64,000 nt of DNA from Quercus robur (GCF_932294415.1 NC_065538.1:46166843-46230842); one strand, 5' to 3'; shown: positions 11,406 to 23,956, counted from the first letter of the stretch. Program-made: numbers and translations. The notes: generated by a model from the sequence alone, not told the origin.

Positions 11406-12319
11406 CTAGTCACTAACCCGTGCAATGCATGAGCTAGTTATTATAAAAAGATAATTAATCAACCACATGGTAAAAAAAAAAAAAAAAAAAACCAATAAGA
11501 GACTAATTTGTTCATCAAGTAATCAATCTAAGTAGCATCATAGCTCATGTACAAAACTATTAATCTATTGTCAAAGGGTCAAATGACAATGTGGAAAACA
11601 TTTCATAAATAACTTATTGATAATAGGTATATAGAGAGGGGACTTTCGTAAATCATCAATGGAATTCGAGTCAACATCTCATTGCAAATGGAATGTAGCT
11701 CTATATTAAAACTAAAAGTAAAGTTTCAATCATTCTCTTTCTATAAAACATTATCGAAACTATAAAACATTATCAAAACTATATGTAGTTTACCTCGGTT
11801 TCAAATGGAAATTACTTGAAGAAACAACTATATCTATGTCCTCAGCACCATACATTTCCATCACGTATTGTTGTGTCAAGCACACTAACATAGTGAAGAA
11901 ACAGTCACCAATACATGCTCTCACCAATCATAGAAGTTGGAATGCCAAATTGTGACGATGCAGAAGATACCATTGCCATACCATAAAAAATATTCTCTCT
12001 TTCGTCTTATTCAACTTCAATTCCATTACTCTTTCCACAAAATTGTAAAAAATGAAATGAAAAAGCATGAAGTAAACTTTGACATCACAGCCACTAGGAA
12101 TGTTGTCTTTGCTAAAAATTGAGGGATGAGGGTTTACACCCATCACAACTTGGCAACAAAATTCATTCCTCTGCTTCAAGTTCATAATTTCTGTAAAAGC
12201 CATAAAATGTTAAATACTATCCCAAGTTTCACTATTGCAACTGAAACCTTCATGACTGCCTGTTTTATATGCTTACAATTAATCATTAAATAGGAAGATA
12301 AATACTTGATAGATCTCAT

Positions 12320-12439
12320 TTACCTACTTTACCCAAGTGCTTCAACATCTTCCAAATAACCTTTTTTTTTTTTTTTTTTTTAATTTTCTATTATTATTAT
12401 ATGGTAACATCTTCTAAATTACCTATGACATGGGTGTGA

Positions 12440-12484
<45 letters not shown>

Positions 12485-12655
12485 ATGAACTTGATTTTTT
12501 TTTTTTTTCCTGAGATTGATTACCTCAATCCTATCTATGTCTATAACCTTGAGATTTTGGAAACCTGACTAAGCCAAGTCTTTTAGTAGCTCACAGCCCA
12601 ATCCATCAGCCCCTTCTACTAACACTTTTGCATTTTTTGCAAGATCCTCACTCAA
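12320..12655 (-). pseudogene. Fragment of NEDD8-activating E1 catalytic subunit (UBA3/ECR1-like)
   Basis: The family forms the adenylating half of the NEDD8 E1, starting cullin neddylation. On the minus strand about 12655-12519 encodes the nucleotide-binding Rossmann motif with GADGLGCELLKDLA, then, after TAG at 12569-12571 replacing a Leu codon, SGFQNLKVIDIDRIEV. This matches the family pattern of a Gly-rich loop followed by a helix and a VIDxDxIEV strand; the second Gly of the loop is Asp here. A second piece at 12356-12320 (LEDVEALG) resembles the following LEDVGKP segment. Poly-T and poly-A runs separate the pieces. The catalytic Cys region is absent. UBA3 fits better than SAE2 because of the GLGCELLKDLA wording. 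Confidence 0.65.
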
Positions 12656-13146
12656 GTCTCAACTACCACCAATTAAAACAAAAACCTTAAAAGTTTTAAC
12701 ATATTTTGAATAAGGATTAAACCCAAGAAGATTGAAGATGAAAATTGATAAGAAAGAGCAGTACCGTGTGGGGGTACCTTGTTTGCCGATTAAGTCCATG
12801 AAATAAAAGAAAAAGAATTGAACCCATAAAAGTTGAATGAAAAATAAAGACCCAGATATTATAAACTAAAGAAAATAAAATTTGCTTTAAGAAAGTGAGT
12901 GAATTTGAAGGAAAATTTAAAAGAAACATTGCCATCACATAACCAAGTATATGCTTTGAAGAGCATCCCAAAAAATAAAAACCTATACCTGAAAGGCCAA
13001 AGACAACCTTCATGGCCTTCTACTTTGATCTATCATCATATAATCTTTTACAGAGGCTATTTGAGACTTAAAGATTCCATTTGTGGCACTGTGAGATGAT
13101 AGCCTACCCTAATAAATAAAAATGGAATTGGTAAAGCAAATAATAC

Positions 13147-13632
13147 CTTCATAGATTTCATCCCATCCAATGTAGTAATGATGTCCATTTTTCTTTTCAA
13201 ATCCAAGGCTTTTGTTCTCTAAAGATTTCATTGCATCTTCCATCTCTCCAACTTCTTTCATGGTTATTGTCTCTACTGCCTAATGAATTAAAAGAATAAT
13301 CAAAATATTTAGTCAAAAACCATGTTATATGTACAAAAGATTGCAAGACTTTTATTTTTATTTATTTTATTTTACCTCATCCTCTTCACACAGGTTCAAA
13401 ATTTTTGGTAGCACCAGACTCAACAATATAGTTGAAATTTTATGGGTCAATCTTGATGGTAAGCTCAGCAAAGCATCTGTACATTTGAAGTAGAATCAGA
13501 ACCTTCGAATACCTAATTAATTGTCACCAATAACATCTACTTATGGGGAGCATCATGCGTGCTTGACCCCTCAAAAGCCTCTGGGTTGAAGACAGGTGAG
13601 TAGTATTTGTCTAGCACCTTCCTCTCTCCCAT
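13147..13632 (-). pseudogene. Splicing factor YJU2/CCDC94 (CWC16) gene fragment
   Basis: YJU2 is an NTC-associated factor acting at the first splicing step in the nucleus. The minus strand has the family start MGERKVLDKYYSPVFNP (ATG at 13632-13630). At about 13490-13376 follow the zinc-region remnant (YRCFAELTIKIDP) and YIVESGATKNFEP, broken by a TAA. At about 13280-13147 comes EMEDAMKSLENKSL and, in another frame, MDIITTLDGMKSMK. The order matches YJU2, exon borders are still partly visible (GT after the second and third pieces), and central zinc-binding segments are missing. Stops and frameshifts make it non-functional. It lies in the same orientation as the putative Helitron. Confidence 0.75.
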
Positions 13633-13786
13633 CCTTCAATTATTAAAACCAAGAAAATTTTCAAAATCCAACACCTAATTGTAATGTGTAAGACACAAAT
13701 AAATACTAAATCATAAGAAACAATTTGTTAGTAATCTCCATTATTTAATCAAATAAAACACATCCACTCAGCTTATTTTTACCAGT

Positions 13787-13905
13787 CAACATCTGATACC
13801 AAATACCCCCCCCCACCTTTTTTTTATAGAGAAAAGAGTTCAGTCAACATTCGATACCAAATACCCCCCCCCCTTTTTTTTACAGAGAAAAGAGTGCAAT
13901 AGTGA
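13787..13905. repeat. Tandem duplication of ~61 bp with poly-C and poly-T
   Basis: Two adjacent units read 'agtcaacat..gataccaaatac', then a run of 10-11 C, a T-tract and 'agagaaaagagt'. This small duplication lies within the putative Helitron. Confidence 0.75.
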
Positions 13906-14319
13906 TACACATTGTGATTTCTTAGAATGAGCCAACAATTATGAACAATCGCATGATAACAAAGTCAATGTTTGGTACATGTTTAGTCATATCATATACA
14001 AATGAATAAAAGAATTGAAAGTCAAAGATTTCAAGTTTTTCATATCTCCTCTTAGATTCATTGTGACTGCTTTGGTTCTCATTAAAATTATCAAACATGC
14101 AGATTGAAGTGGCTTTTCATTCTTCTTCTTATAGTCATGCTCCAGTTCCTCCTAACACATAGACACCTAATAATTAAATAAAACATATATAAAAAAATAT
14201 GCTAGAGTTCCAAAGATTGGTCATTTGGTTGCATTCAAATAAAATAATAATAATAATAATGGAAAAGAGAAGAACAAACAACTTATGCAAGAGTATAAAC
14301 TAAAAGAGAATAAAAAGAA

Positions 14320-14490
14320 TTTGTCCAATACCAGAACAATCTCATATACATAATATTCAACTCCATGCTTCATCTGTGTCAGATCAGCAATTAATACAGC
14401 AATCTTTTCATCAGTATTAGAGGGCACCGGTCTGACAGTAGTGAAGGGCCTCCCGTAGATCTCTCTTTCTCTCTCCAACTCTCTCTGCAC
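14320..14490 (-). other. Unidentified open exon-like segment inside the putative Helitron
   Basis: The minus strand encodes an open, ordinary-looking protein stretch with GRPFTTVRPVPSNTDEKIA and then VLIADLTQMKHGVEYYVYEI. Its upstream portion has a diverged second copy at about 15540-15605. I do not recognise the family. By position it may be a third captured gene piece, but that is inference. Confidence 0.35.
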
Positions 14491-15841
14491 AATACATATT
14501 CATTACCAAAAAAAAAAAAAATGAAATCAAAATTAAATCGCTGAAAACTATAACAAAACAAAAGGGCCTGAAAACAAAATTGGAACAGAAAATTAACAAC
14601 AAAAGGCTTACATTTCTTCTCAGAGTCATAACAAAGGTCATATACCTGTATTCATAAAAAGTAAGGACTTCCTATAGCGTGAAAATACCAAAATTGTTAT
14701 ATTCAAGAGAAATACCTGTTGGGGAATGAGTCGTGGGCAACTCATTCCCTTCGTGGCCTAAACAAAACCTGAAAACTCTTGAATAACAAAAAAAAAAAAA
14801 ATTAAGCTATAACCAAATTAAGTAATAGAACTTTGACTAAAACAATCAAATCAGGGAGGAGTAAAATAAAAATCAGATAATGATTCATAGATATAAAACC
14901 CAAATTGCCCAGATTATAAACCAACCAATCAAATCTTCAATAATTTTGACCCTTTTTTCAAGTAGAGAAACCCCCTGATAGGATTAAAATCAAAAGAACA
15001 TTAAATTACCAAGTAGATTATAAAGTTAGCCTAAAAAAAAAAACACAAAACCCCTTAGTAACAATCGGAAATTAAGCGAAAATTGAAATTAGTAATATAT
15101 CTTTGACTAAAAAAATCAAAACAGGAAGGAGGAAAACAAAAATCAGATAATAAGTCATAGATTAAAACCCGAATTGCCCAACAAAAACAACGAAATTTCC
15201 CATTTTTTAATCAAATGAAAGCAAACCCAGATTATAAATCAATTAGGACTGCCCAAATTTTGATTGAATAAACACAATAAACCTAAAAACCCTAGAATAT
15301 GAAACTAAGATCAAAAACAGAAAAACAAAAGGCAAATAATAGAAAGATTCAGAGAGAGAGAGAGAGAGTAGAAACATTGTGGATTTGAAATATCTTTTCC
15401 CTTCGTGGCTTGCGTTTGCTCCACTACCTTCTTGTCTAATAACCAAGATATCAAACCAAATAAATAAAAATGAAAAACAAAATAGAATAGAACAGAACAT
15501 GAAACTGAAACTTAACAACAACTGTGTGGAACTGGAAGATAGAGGGAGATTGGTCTAACAGTAGTGAAGAGGCCTCCCTCAGGTTTCTCTCTCCAACACT
15601 CTCTGCATCTTATCATATTTCTCTATGTTTCACTATCACAAAAGCTCTCTATTCTTTATATCTCTCTCTCTAGTCGTTTTTTATTTAATATAGAGAAGCA
15701 GAGCATCGGGTTTAGGGTTTAGAAAAGTATTATTATTATTATTATTATTTTAATATTGTGCTGACGTGAAAAATTGTAGAAGTTTTAAAAGTTTCGGTAT
15801 TGTAGAAGTTTCAAAAGTTTCGGTTTTATATATATATATGA

Positions 15842-17297
15842 GTAATTCTACGGTACCCTCCCCAAAAAAAGGGGGTACGGTACCCACTAGTAGGTAGCCT
15901 ATTACATCAGGTTACTTTTTTCTCACATTTGACGGTTTCATGTATACATTGTGCAATTCCAACATCATATTTGACAATTCTTTTTTCACATTTGATGGTT
16001 CCTTTCTCACATATGACGGTTCTATTCTCACATTGTGTAGTTCCAACATCACATGTGACAGTTTTTTCTCACATTTGGTGGTTTCCTTACTTTTTTTTTT
16101 CTCATATTTGACGGTTCCATCCTCACATTGTACGGTTCCAACATTACATATGACAGTTCTTTTGTCACATTGGATGGTTCCCTTACTTTTTTCTCACACT
16201 TGACAGTTTTATGCTTACATTGTGCAGTTCCAACATCACATGTAACAGTTCTGTTCTCACATTTGGTGGTTCCCTTACTTTTTTCTCACATTTGACGATT
16301 TCATCCTAATATTGTGTAGTTCCAACATCACATGTGACAGTTCTTTTCTCACATTTAGTGGTTCCCTTACTTTTTTCTCACATTTGACGGTTCCATTCTC
16401 ACATTGCGCAATTCCAACATCACATGTGACAGTTTTTTCTCACATTTAGTGGTTCCCTTACTTTCTTTTTCTCACATTTAACGGTTCCATCCTCACATTG
16501 TGCGGTTCCAACATCACATATGACAGTTCTTTTGTCACATTGAGTGGTTCTTTACTTTTTTCTCACACTTGACGGTTCCATCCTCATATTGTGCAATTCC
16601 AACATCACATGTGACAGTTCTTTTCTCACATTTGGTGGTTCCCTTACTTTTTTCTCACATTTGGTGGTTCCCTTACTTTTTTCTCACATTTGATGGTTCC
16701 ATTCTCACATTGTGCAGTTCCAACATCACATGTGACAGTTTTTCTCACATTTAGTGGTTTCCTTACTTTTTTTTCTTACATTTGACGGTTTTATCCTCAC
16801 ACTGTGCGGTTCCAACATCACATATGATAGTTCTTTTGTCACATTGAGTAGTTCCCTTACTTTTTTCTCACACTTGACGATTCCATCCTCACATTGTGCA
16901 ATTCCAACATCACATATGACAGTTCTTTTCTCACATTTGACGGTTCCATTCTCACATTGTGAAGTTCCAACATTACATGTGACAATTTTTTCTCACATTT
17001 GGTGGTTCCCTTATTTTCTTTTTCTCACATTTGATGGTTCCATCCTCACATTGTGCGGTTCTAACATCACATATGACAGTTCTTTTATCACATTGGATGG
17101 TTCCTTACTTTTTTCTCACACTTGACGGTTCCATTCTCACATTGTGTAGTTCCAACATCACATGTGACAGTTTTTTTTCTCACATTTGGTGGTTCCCTTA
17201 CTTTTTTCTCACATTTAACGGTTCCATTCTCACATTGTGTAGTTCCAACATCACATGTGACATTTTTTTCTCACATTTGACGGTTCCATCCTCATAG
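15842..17297 (+). repeat. Satellite-bearing element, copy 1: hairpin terminus plus ~92-bp minisatellite
   Basis: The left end is 'taattctacggtaccct' followed by a stem-loop (CCCTCCCC, A7, GGGGG type) and 'gtacccactagtagg'. From about 15920 a unit recurs roughly every 91-94 bp, with 'acatcacatgtgacag' repeats near 16045, 16139, 16230, 16326, 16417, 16510, 16601 and onward to 17246. Units alternate between 'cacattggatggttc' and 'cacatttggtggttc' types. The repeat lacks stops in several frames and so yields spurious long frames rich in SHC/TSHVTV strings; these are not genes. The same element lies inverted at 32331-33735. Confidence 0.9.
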
Positions 17298-17329
17298 TTG
17301 AGGTCATTTTCTTGATGTTTATATTTTTA

Positions 17330-17860
17330 TTATTTATATATGATGGTGAACCAAAAATTAGACTATCTCCAATTCGTCCATAGTGTCGTTCAGGACCAGA
17401 AAGGTCACCCAAGTGTAAGAAGGTTGTCCAGTATGGAGTCACCTGGACGACCGCCAAAAACTTAAAAATTTTCGGAGTAAATCTATATCCAAAAGCTTAT
17501 GATTCAGACCATGTTCTACTATTCTGAAGTAGAAGCAAAATTCTTATCCATCGCTCTAACTTCCCACAAATTCTTAACTTCTGATGGCAGTTGTAGAAAT
17601 TGAGTTTGAACCTTCTAACTTCCATCCATGTTGAGGAAGTTACTAAACAAGTAACCACTCCAAAGCTCACTATAAAAGGACTCAGCCATATGAAATCAAA
17701 ATAAGTTTTTCACCACTTATAGAGTTGGAATTCCTAATTTCAAGAGAGAAAACTAACTTAAGCATCGGAGGGTTCTTGGCCAGTTCACCACAGTCACCTT
17801 TGATCTTGTGCTTCTTTCTTTTCAGGCCTTCCAAGCAATCTCAAGCCCATTGAAACCCGA
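17330..17860 (+). mobile_element. LTR-like remnant (retrotransposon leader with TATA and 'cttaagcatcggaggg' motif)
   Basis: A TATAAAAGG box near 17672 is followed about 90 bp later by 'aacttaagcatcggaggg' and a CT-rich stretch. I associate that arrangement with LTRs of plant Gypsy-type and related small retrotransposons. No second LTR, primer-binding site or internal coding is seen, so it may be a solo or truncated LTR. The motif assignment is from memory and needs a library search. Confidence 0.45.
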
Positions 17861-20419
17861 AGCATTCAGCCTACTGATTTTCTATGCATCATCAATATAT
17901 ACTATAAAACTGAAGATGTATAACCTTATGTGCTCTCTAATTGTTCTTATGCAACATCTGCAACTTAATCACAGTTTTGTGTTTATTGTGGTGTCTAAGG
18001 TTGGAAATAGGGTGACTATACAATTAGCAAGATATGCAAAAAATCCAATACAAAGATTGTTGACAATTTTAAATTTTCAGTAAACACTTGAATTGAAACT
18101 ACAGATCCAGTATGAAATAGTCATCAATCAAGGCTACTACACCAAGTTTTATATTTTTTAGGCATTTTCATTAGATCCACGTGTGCGGAAATGTCAAATG
18201 ACTGTGTCCGACACAAGTATAACCACCCCAACTAAAGTGTCTAGTTTGTTTCATAAAATTATTATTATATTTAGACCCATCTAAAACAAAATAAACATCC
18301 CAAAAAATTTCCACAATAACAAAAATTACCAATAGAAAAGCTAAAAACAATTAAGCATAATTGACCGATTTTACCAAAAACGAACAACCCAGTCCTTTTA
18401 AAAAAAATTATCAAAATAATTTTGTCATTGAGAGTTTAACATATCGACCACAATGATAAGTGTGAGCCTTATTTGAGTTAGCAGAGCCTCCACTAGCTAA
18501 GTCTGAAAGAGCCCTAATAGCAATGGAATGTTTTCATTGTTGAAGACTTATCGGTGCCACAAAGCACTTATCTCTCTCTCTCTCTCTCTTTCTCTCTCTC
18601 AGGGTTTCGCAAAATTTATACAAACCCGTCATTCTAAATCCATTTGGTATTTGTTCCTATAAAATATTAGAATGTGTAATTTGAACATAATTGGCTGTTA
18701 AAAGGTCAATTTTCATCTCTATATTTTGTTTGAATCAGCATGGTGGCAAGTCGATATATTTTTTGCCGAGCAACTCTAGTTCGAATCCTTCACACTTGCA
18801 ATTTTTTTTTTTTAATTTTCAATTTTTGGTCCATAAGCTGAAAAGCCCACAAGAGCCTACGCCCAAGAAAAACCCTAGTTCATCCCAAATCTTCATTCCT
18901 TCAATGTTGGTGATAAAACCGCCGATTTTCCTCTCTTTCTTTGCCCTTTTGTTCGAAGTCTCCACCGTTTCTCATCTCTAAAATATCAGTACGTCTCATC
19001 CTTATTCTTTAGTTTTCCATCTGGGGTTTTTGCCGTTTGGCTTTTGTATTGCTGAATTGTTATTAATCTTGTTTTGTTTTTGTTTTCCTTTTTGGTTTTG
19101 CAGGGCCAGGGATAGACACAAGTGGGGGCCTGGACCCTTTTGGCCGAATTTTTTTTTTCTTTTTTTAAGTAGGTTAATTTTCAAAAAATAAAAAATCAAA
19201 AATAAAAAGACTTGGGCCCCCTTACAAAAGGCTTGGGCCCCCTCAGAAACTGTAACCCAGCCGGCCAGCCCACATGTAAAAAAAAAAAAAAAAGGTTTTA
19301 GTCCAAAAATGTAAACCTAGCAATCCGACCGAAGACTCCAGTCTCTGAAGTCCAAACAGAAAAACAAAAGAAAAGAAAATCTAAGGCTGAGGCAAGACAG
19401 AGAGAGTGAGGGGCTTTTCAAAAAAAAAAAAAAAAAAAAAGACAGGTGTAACTTCTTTAATATTGGATACTTTTTCTGGTCCAAATTCACTACTGGCCTT
19501 TTGATTATTTGAACTGCTTTTGCCTTTATTTATTGCAATCATCTCAAACTTGAACTATTTTTGCCCATACTTCAAGCACTGCCATATTTTTCTTGATACA
19601 CAGTGTCAGGTCCTGTTGCTGCATGCAATGGGGTATTGCTATTTTTCCCCCTGTACTGGTTTCTCTGCACTAGGTACTGCTGAATTTCTGCACTGGATAG
19701 CTGCTGCTTGTAGCGTGTGGACTGTTGTTTTCTTAATGCAATTGCATCAATAGCACTCACTGAATAGGCTTGCTTGTGTATCTGATGGTGAAAGTGGTAA
19801 TAAATACATTTGTACATAGTATTACAGATTGCATCATTTATTTCTTTTGAGCTGAATATTGCCAATTGTTGTATGTGTACAATTTTTTTGTATGGATTAT
19901 TTAATTAGTGTACTTGAAAATCTTAGTGTTTTCTTGGTTTTGGATGAGGGCTGTACTTATTGGATCATAAATGAATGTAGCCAGTTGCTTTACTAGTTAT
20001 ATGCTTTGCCTTCAAGATCATATCTCCACTTCATGCAAGACCTGCTTGGAAAAATAGTACCTACTTTGGTATTTTGGATGTCAGAAACTTGAAAGAAAGC
20101 ATTGATTTTTTCATTCACCAAGTAAAATTTGCACCGATATATTTCTCAGCTTAACAACATGTCTAGCCAATACTAAACTAACAATATCATTTCACATCAC
20201 AGAAAATTATTCTCATATACACAAATATTCACTTCCACAAAAACATACTGCAAAAAAATCTATACACATAGCTCTTAGTTCCCACTATTTTCTTTAAGTG
20301 CAGGTAAATGAAGGTTGGTGGACTCTTTTTATAAAGGATGAGGCAACCTGTGGTGAACATAGAGCCAAAACTCACAATAAATTCAAATGAAATGGCTTAA
20401 ATGCCACACTTATAACTCC

Positions 20420-20451
<32 letters not shown>

Positions 20452-21282
20452 AGTTTTGATAATAAAATGAAGTAAACAGTGTTTTATTATTGTAAACTCA
20501 CATTACAAATATCACATGGCATATTGCAAAAGATAGTACACTAAAGTAAAAACAGAATTCACTAATTAAATACAATGCTTATTGTGCAATTTTTAAATAA
20601 CTTGCAACTGTACAAAATAATTTGAATGTATTCAACATCATAAGTCCTACTGCCTATTCAATCTAACACGTCTTTCTGCCGTTTGAAATGGTTGAGCTGC
20701 AAATCACTTTATGTCTCAAGACGCTTGAAATGCATCCCTCATAAATCCTAAAGTGGCAAACTTTGCCAATCTGTCTGCCTATGCACAAGTCAGAACCAAG
20801 GCAAAATGAGAAATATTAACAAAAATAGTCAAAAGGTGGCACTAAGAAGCAAGCAGATATGTACAAATATTTATGTTCTTCGCATACATTGGCCTTCACA
20901 TAATGCTGTTAAAAGCTCCTTAAGGGAGACAGTAAATGCAGAATGCTAGTTAGAACAATCAAATACGTATTTATGTCTCCACTTACTACCTAAATGAAGT
21001 AATATACTAGCTAGCCGCAAGGTAAGAACTTCAATAAATAATCCTTGGCATTACCAGAACTTCACTTTCTTACAGCAACTTGTGGACAGGTGTTTTAATT
21101 TTAAAAAGGGTACCTAAGGTACTGTATCTAAGTTTTGCTCTTTTCATATATATGCATCTTAGCATCCTCACCAATCAAACAACATAAATTGATATCTAAA
21201 AACATGCAGGGCAACTCACATAAACAAGGGTAGTGCAACTCACGAAATTCAATCTCCCTTTCAATTAAAAATAAAATTCACT
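17861..21282. other. Gene-poor AT-rich stretch
   Basis: I see no supported gene. There are a (CT)n run at about 18572-18600, a leader-like CT-rich segment at 18840-18990, and a 'gggggcctggaccc / gggccccc' segment at 19110-19250 that looks like a decayed transposon end. Poly-A runs lie at about 19279-19293, 19421-19440 and 20420-20446. The frames here carry no recognisable domain. Confidence 0.4.
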
Positions 21283-23879
21283 AAATTGCAGCGAGGAAGT
21301 GCCCAGGTGCTGGGGTTGCTTGTGTGGAAGGTCCAGAGAGAAGGAGCCAGGGAAGGAAAGTGTGAGCTTCCCTATAAACTTGAAACTGTTGAGAGAGAGA
21401 CGGAAGAGTTGAAAAAACTGAGACGTGAAGATGCAAGAGCCACTGAGAAAGTTGTGAGAGGCAGAATAAGAGTGAATTAGAAGAAAAGCTAAAAGAAGCT
21501 GAAAATGTCATCAAAGAATTGAGAGAAACTGCAACGCTTGAAGCCCAAGAGCATTCTTCTGAGCTATGGAAGCACAAATCTGCCTTCATTGAAGTTGTGA
21601 CAAACCAACGGCAACTTGAAGCTGGAATGGGCTGCACACTTAGGAAAATTGAAGCTACAAAACAAGAACTTGGAGTAGTATTAGAGCAAAAGGAGGAGGC
21701 AGACTTGATGGTTCAAAAACTATCAATGGAGATGGTAAAAATGCATAAGGATTTGGAGCAAAAAGAAAAAATTATGTCAGCAATGCTTAGGAAGAACAAG
21801 CTGGATACAACAGAGAAACACTTGCTTTTAAAGGAGGTTAAACTATCAAAGGCTAAGAGAAAGCAAGCTGAAATAGAAACTGAAAGGTGGAGGGCAGTAT
21901 CAGAGTCTAGACATGAGAGGCATTCATTAAGAAGTATGTTGACTAACCAAGTAAATTCAAAATTGGACTTTTACGCAGGGGCAAGAGGGGTGCATCAGCA
22001 TGCAACAGGATCATCATACAATGGAAACACAAGATCACAGCCAATTGATCTTGTTCTTGAGTATGGGCATATTGGACTTAAAAAGGACAGAAGGGAGCCA
22101 GAACTTTCTCCAATCTCTGACTGCTACTCACTGGAAGGAAATGAGGCATTGGGTAAGAACAAATTTCCCAATTTTCATTAGGATTTAACATATATGAACT
22201 CTTAGCTTTAACCAACATTATCAATAGCGAACTCTAATACACATGTGTGCACGCACACATATATTCTTGATTTTATTTTCCTTTATAAAATCCAGTCAAA
22301 ATGCTTTAATTCCTGATTATGTATAAAATTCTAGATTCTTATTTTCTTAATACCTTCCCTTTTCTTGCTTTTTAAGCTATGACAGCTGATGTTAAGCAAT
22401 TGGAAAGTTGGGTACTGTCAGAAGCTGAGAAGTATGCAACTTTAATTGAGCAAAGGCATCACTTAGAACTAGATGCTTTTGCAAAACAAATGAGAATCAA
22501 AGATGAGAAATTAGAAACATTTCGTTGGCAGTTGATGAGCATGGAACTAGAATTAAAGCGGCTGCAGTCCCATATTGAGGGAATGAATGAGGATATGTCA
22601 CAGCTCAGACATGATAATATGAAATTGGAAGCCTTGTTATTGGAGAGAGAAGAAGAATTAACTTCCTTAAAAGAGCAACTAGCATCACAATTGAAGGCCC
22701 TAAATTACCAAAATACTAATTTAAATTGTTCTGTACATAGTCCATTAATAGCCCATAAGGCCATTGGCTCTGAAGTTATCAATAAGAGAAAACAGAATGA
22801 GAGAGAGCAAGAAACAAGGACTCCAAATTCGGAGGATTTGTGTCAAGAGGAAGATGCTGAGAAAGAAGAAGGAAACTCATCCTTTAACCAGTCCAAGGAT
22901 GTAGGTTTAATAGCCCATTCTCCTGAAAAAGAGTTAGAAGATGATAAGGAAATTGCCAATGAGGGTCCTGTAAAAGAGGGAAGAACAAGTCCAGTGGATA
23001 TTGATGTTACTGAAAACCTGGCATCATCTGTTCAGCCCTTGAATAAGACAAACAATTTTCCTTGGAGGATGGATCTTCATGCTCTTCAAGTTTCTTATAA
23101 GATCAAAAGGCTGAAGCAGCAACTTCTAATGCTTGAGAGACTGACAGGGAAGCAAGAAAGCCTAGAAGATACAGAAAGCAATGATAATGGGCAAATTGGG
23201 ATCAAGAGTTTCCTTGCATTGATGTCTTTGCTGAATAAACAAGTTGGCAGGTACTAGTCCTTTCAAGAGAAGGCAGATGACCTTTCCAAACGCATAGTAA
23301 GCTTGGATTAATTCAGTAAAGTTCAAAAAACTATGACAATAAAATTGACTTTTGGCAATTCAGTGTTCTCAACACTTTGATAGTTGCAAAATTTCAACCA
23401 TCTCTTTTAAATATCGGTGCTTCTGTTTGGCTTCAATTAGGGCCTAACACACTATATGACATTCTCATTGGCCTCTCTTTTGGCAGTTTAAAAATGTAGT
23501 CATTTACGTATGGTTTCTTATTTATATTTTTCAGCATAAGCATAATCTAACTGCGAGTGGTGGACATTCTAGTACAGCAAGACCAAAGGAAGAAACTAAA
23601 GCACTACAAAAATTCCTAGACGAAACATTTCAGCTGCAGAGACATATAGTTGCAACAGGACAGAAATGGGTGGAAATTCAATCCAAGATTGCTTCTGGAT
23701 TTATTGGGGTCACTGAAGAAATAAATAATATTGCCAGCTTTGACATGAAACGCTTTGCTGATAGTGTCAGAACTCTCTTCCAGGAAGTTCAAAGGGGCCT
23801 TGAGGTTCAGATAGCTCGAATTATTGGAGATCTTGAGGGGACATTGACTTGTGAGAGGATGATACATTTAAGGAGGTAG
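21283..23879 (+). pseudogene. Plant long coiled-coil protein gene (USO1-/myosin-like annotation type), 5'-truncated and broken
   Basis: Three exon blocks are visible: about 21283-22150, 22379-23289 and 23533-23879, with GTAAG donors near 22153 and 23290 and TTTTCAG before the last exon. They encode long heptad-rich stretches, then a conserved KQLESWVLSEAEKYATLIEQ segment, an acidic linker, PWRMDLHALQVSYKIKRLKQ, and a C-terminal domain with SFDMKRFADSVRTLFQEVQR and IARIIGDLEGTL. Plant proteins of this kind are often labelled 'intracellular transport protein USO1-like' or 'myosin-like'; the cellular role is unclear. A 1-bp loss near 21465 shifts the frame and TAG at 23255-23257 interrupts RYQSFQEK. 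The N-terminal exons are absent. Both lesions argue for a pseudogene. Confidence 0.75.
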
Positions 23880-23956
23880 TGAGGAGAGCTAAAAAAAATA
23901 AAGATGAGGCTTAATACATATTAGATAGTCTTGCAGTTTGTAAGTGTTTCTACTGA

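Larger units (their letters stand above)
11406..15841 (-). mobile_element. Probable gene-capturing non-autonomous Helitron
   Basis: On the minus strand the element ends with a hairpin (catgcattgcacggg type), a spacer and CTAG followed by T (CTAG at 11406-11409, plus-strand A at 11405), a classic plant Helitron 3' end. A candidate 5' end starting TC and an (AT)n run lies at 15840-15841, directly against the satellite-bearing element. The base before TC is C rather than A, so this border is tentative. Between the ends lie minus-strand fragments of at least two unrelated genes (YJU2 and UBA3/ECR1) in Helitron orientation, plus an unidentified open exon. Capture of several gene pieces in element orientation is typical of Helitrons. 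No RepHel frame is present. Confidence 0.6.

Noticed and set aside
15929-17297. Multiple overlapping 60-123-residue plus-strand frames rich in SHC/TSHVTV strings
   Set aside because: They are translations of the ~92-bp minisatellite in several frames; unit length is not a fixed multiple of three and no start, domain or splice structure supports coding.
15900-17300. Regular short repeats considered as a CRISPR array
   Set aside because: Units are contiguous and diverged with no unique spacers, in plant nuclear DNA; it is a minisatellite.
18690-18815. Possible third SINE (a 'gttcgaatcct' box-B-like motif before a T-run)
   Set aside because: No box A at the right spacing, no target duplication, and no match to the two supported SINE copies.
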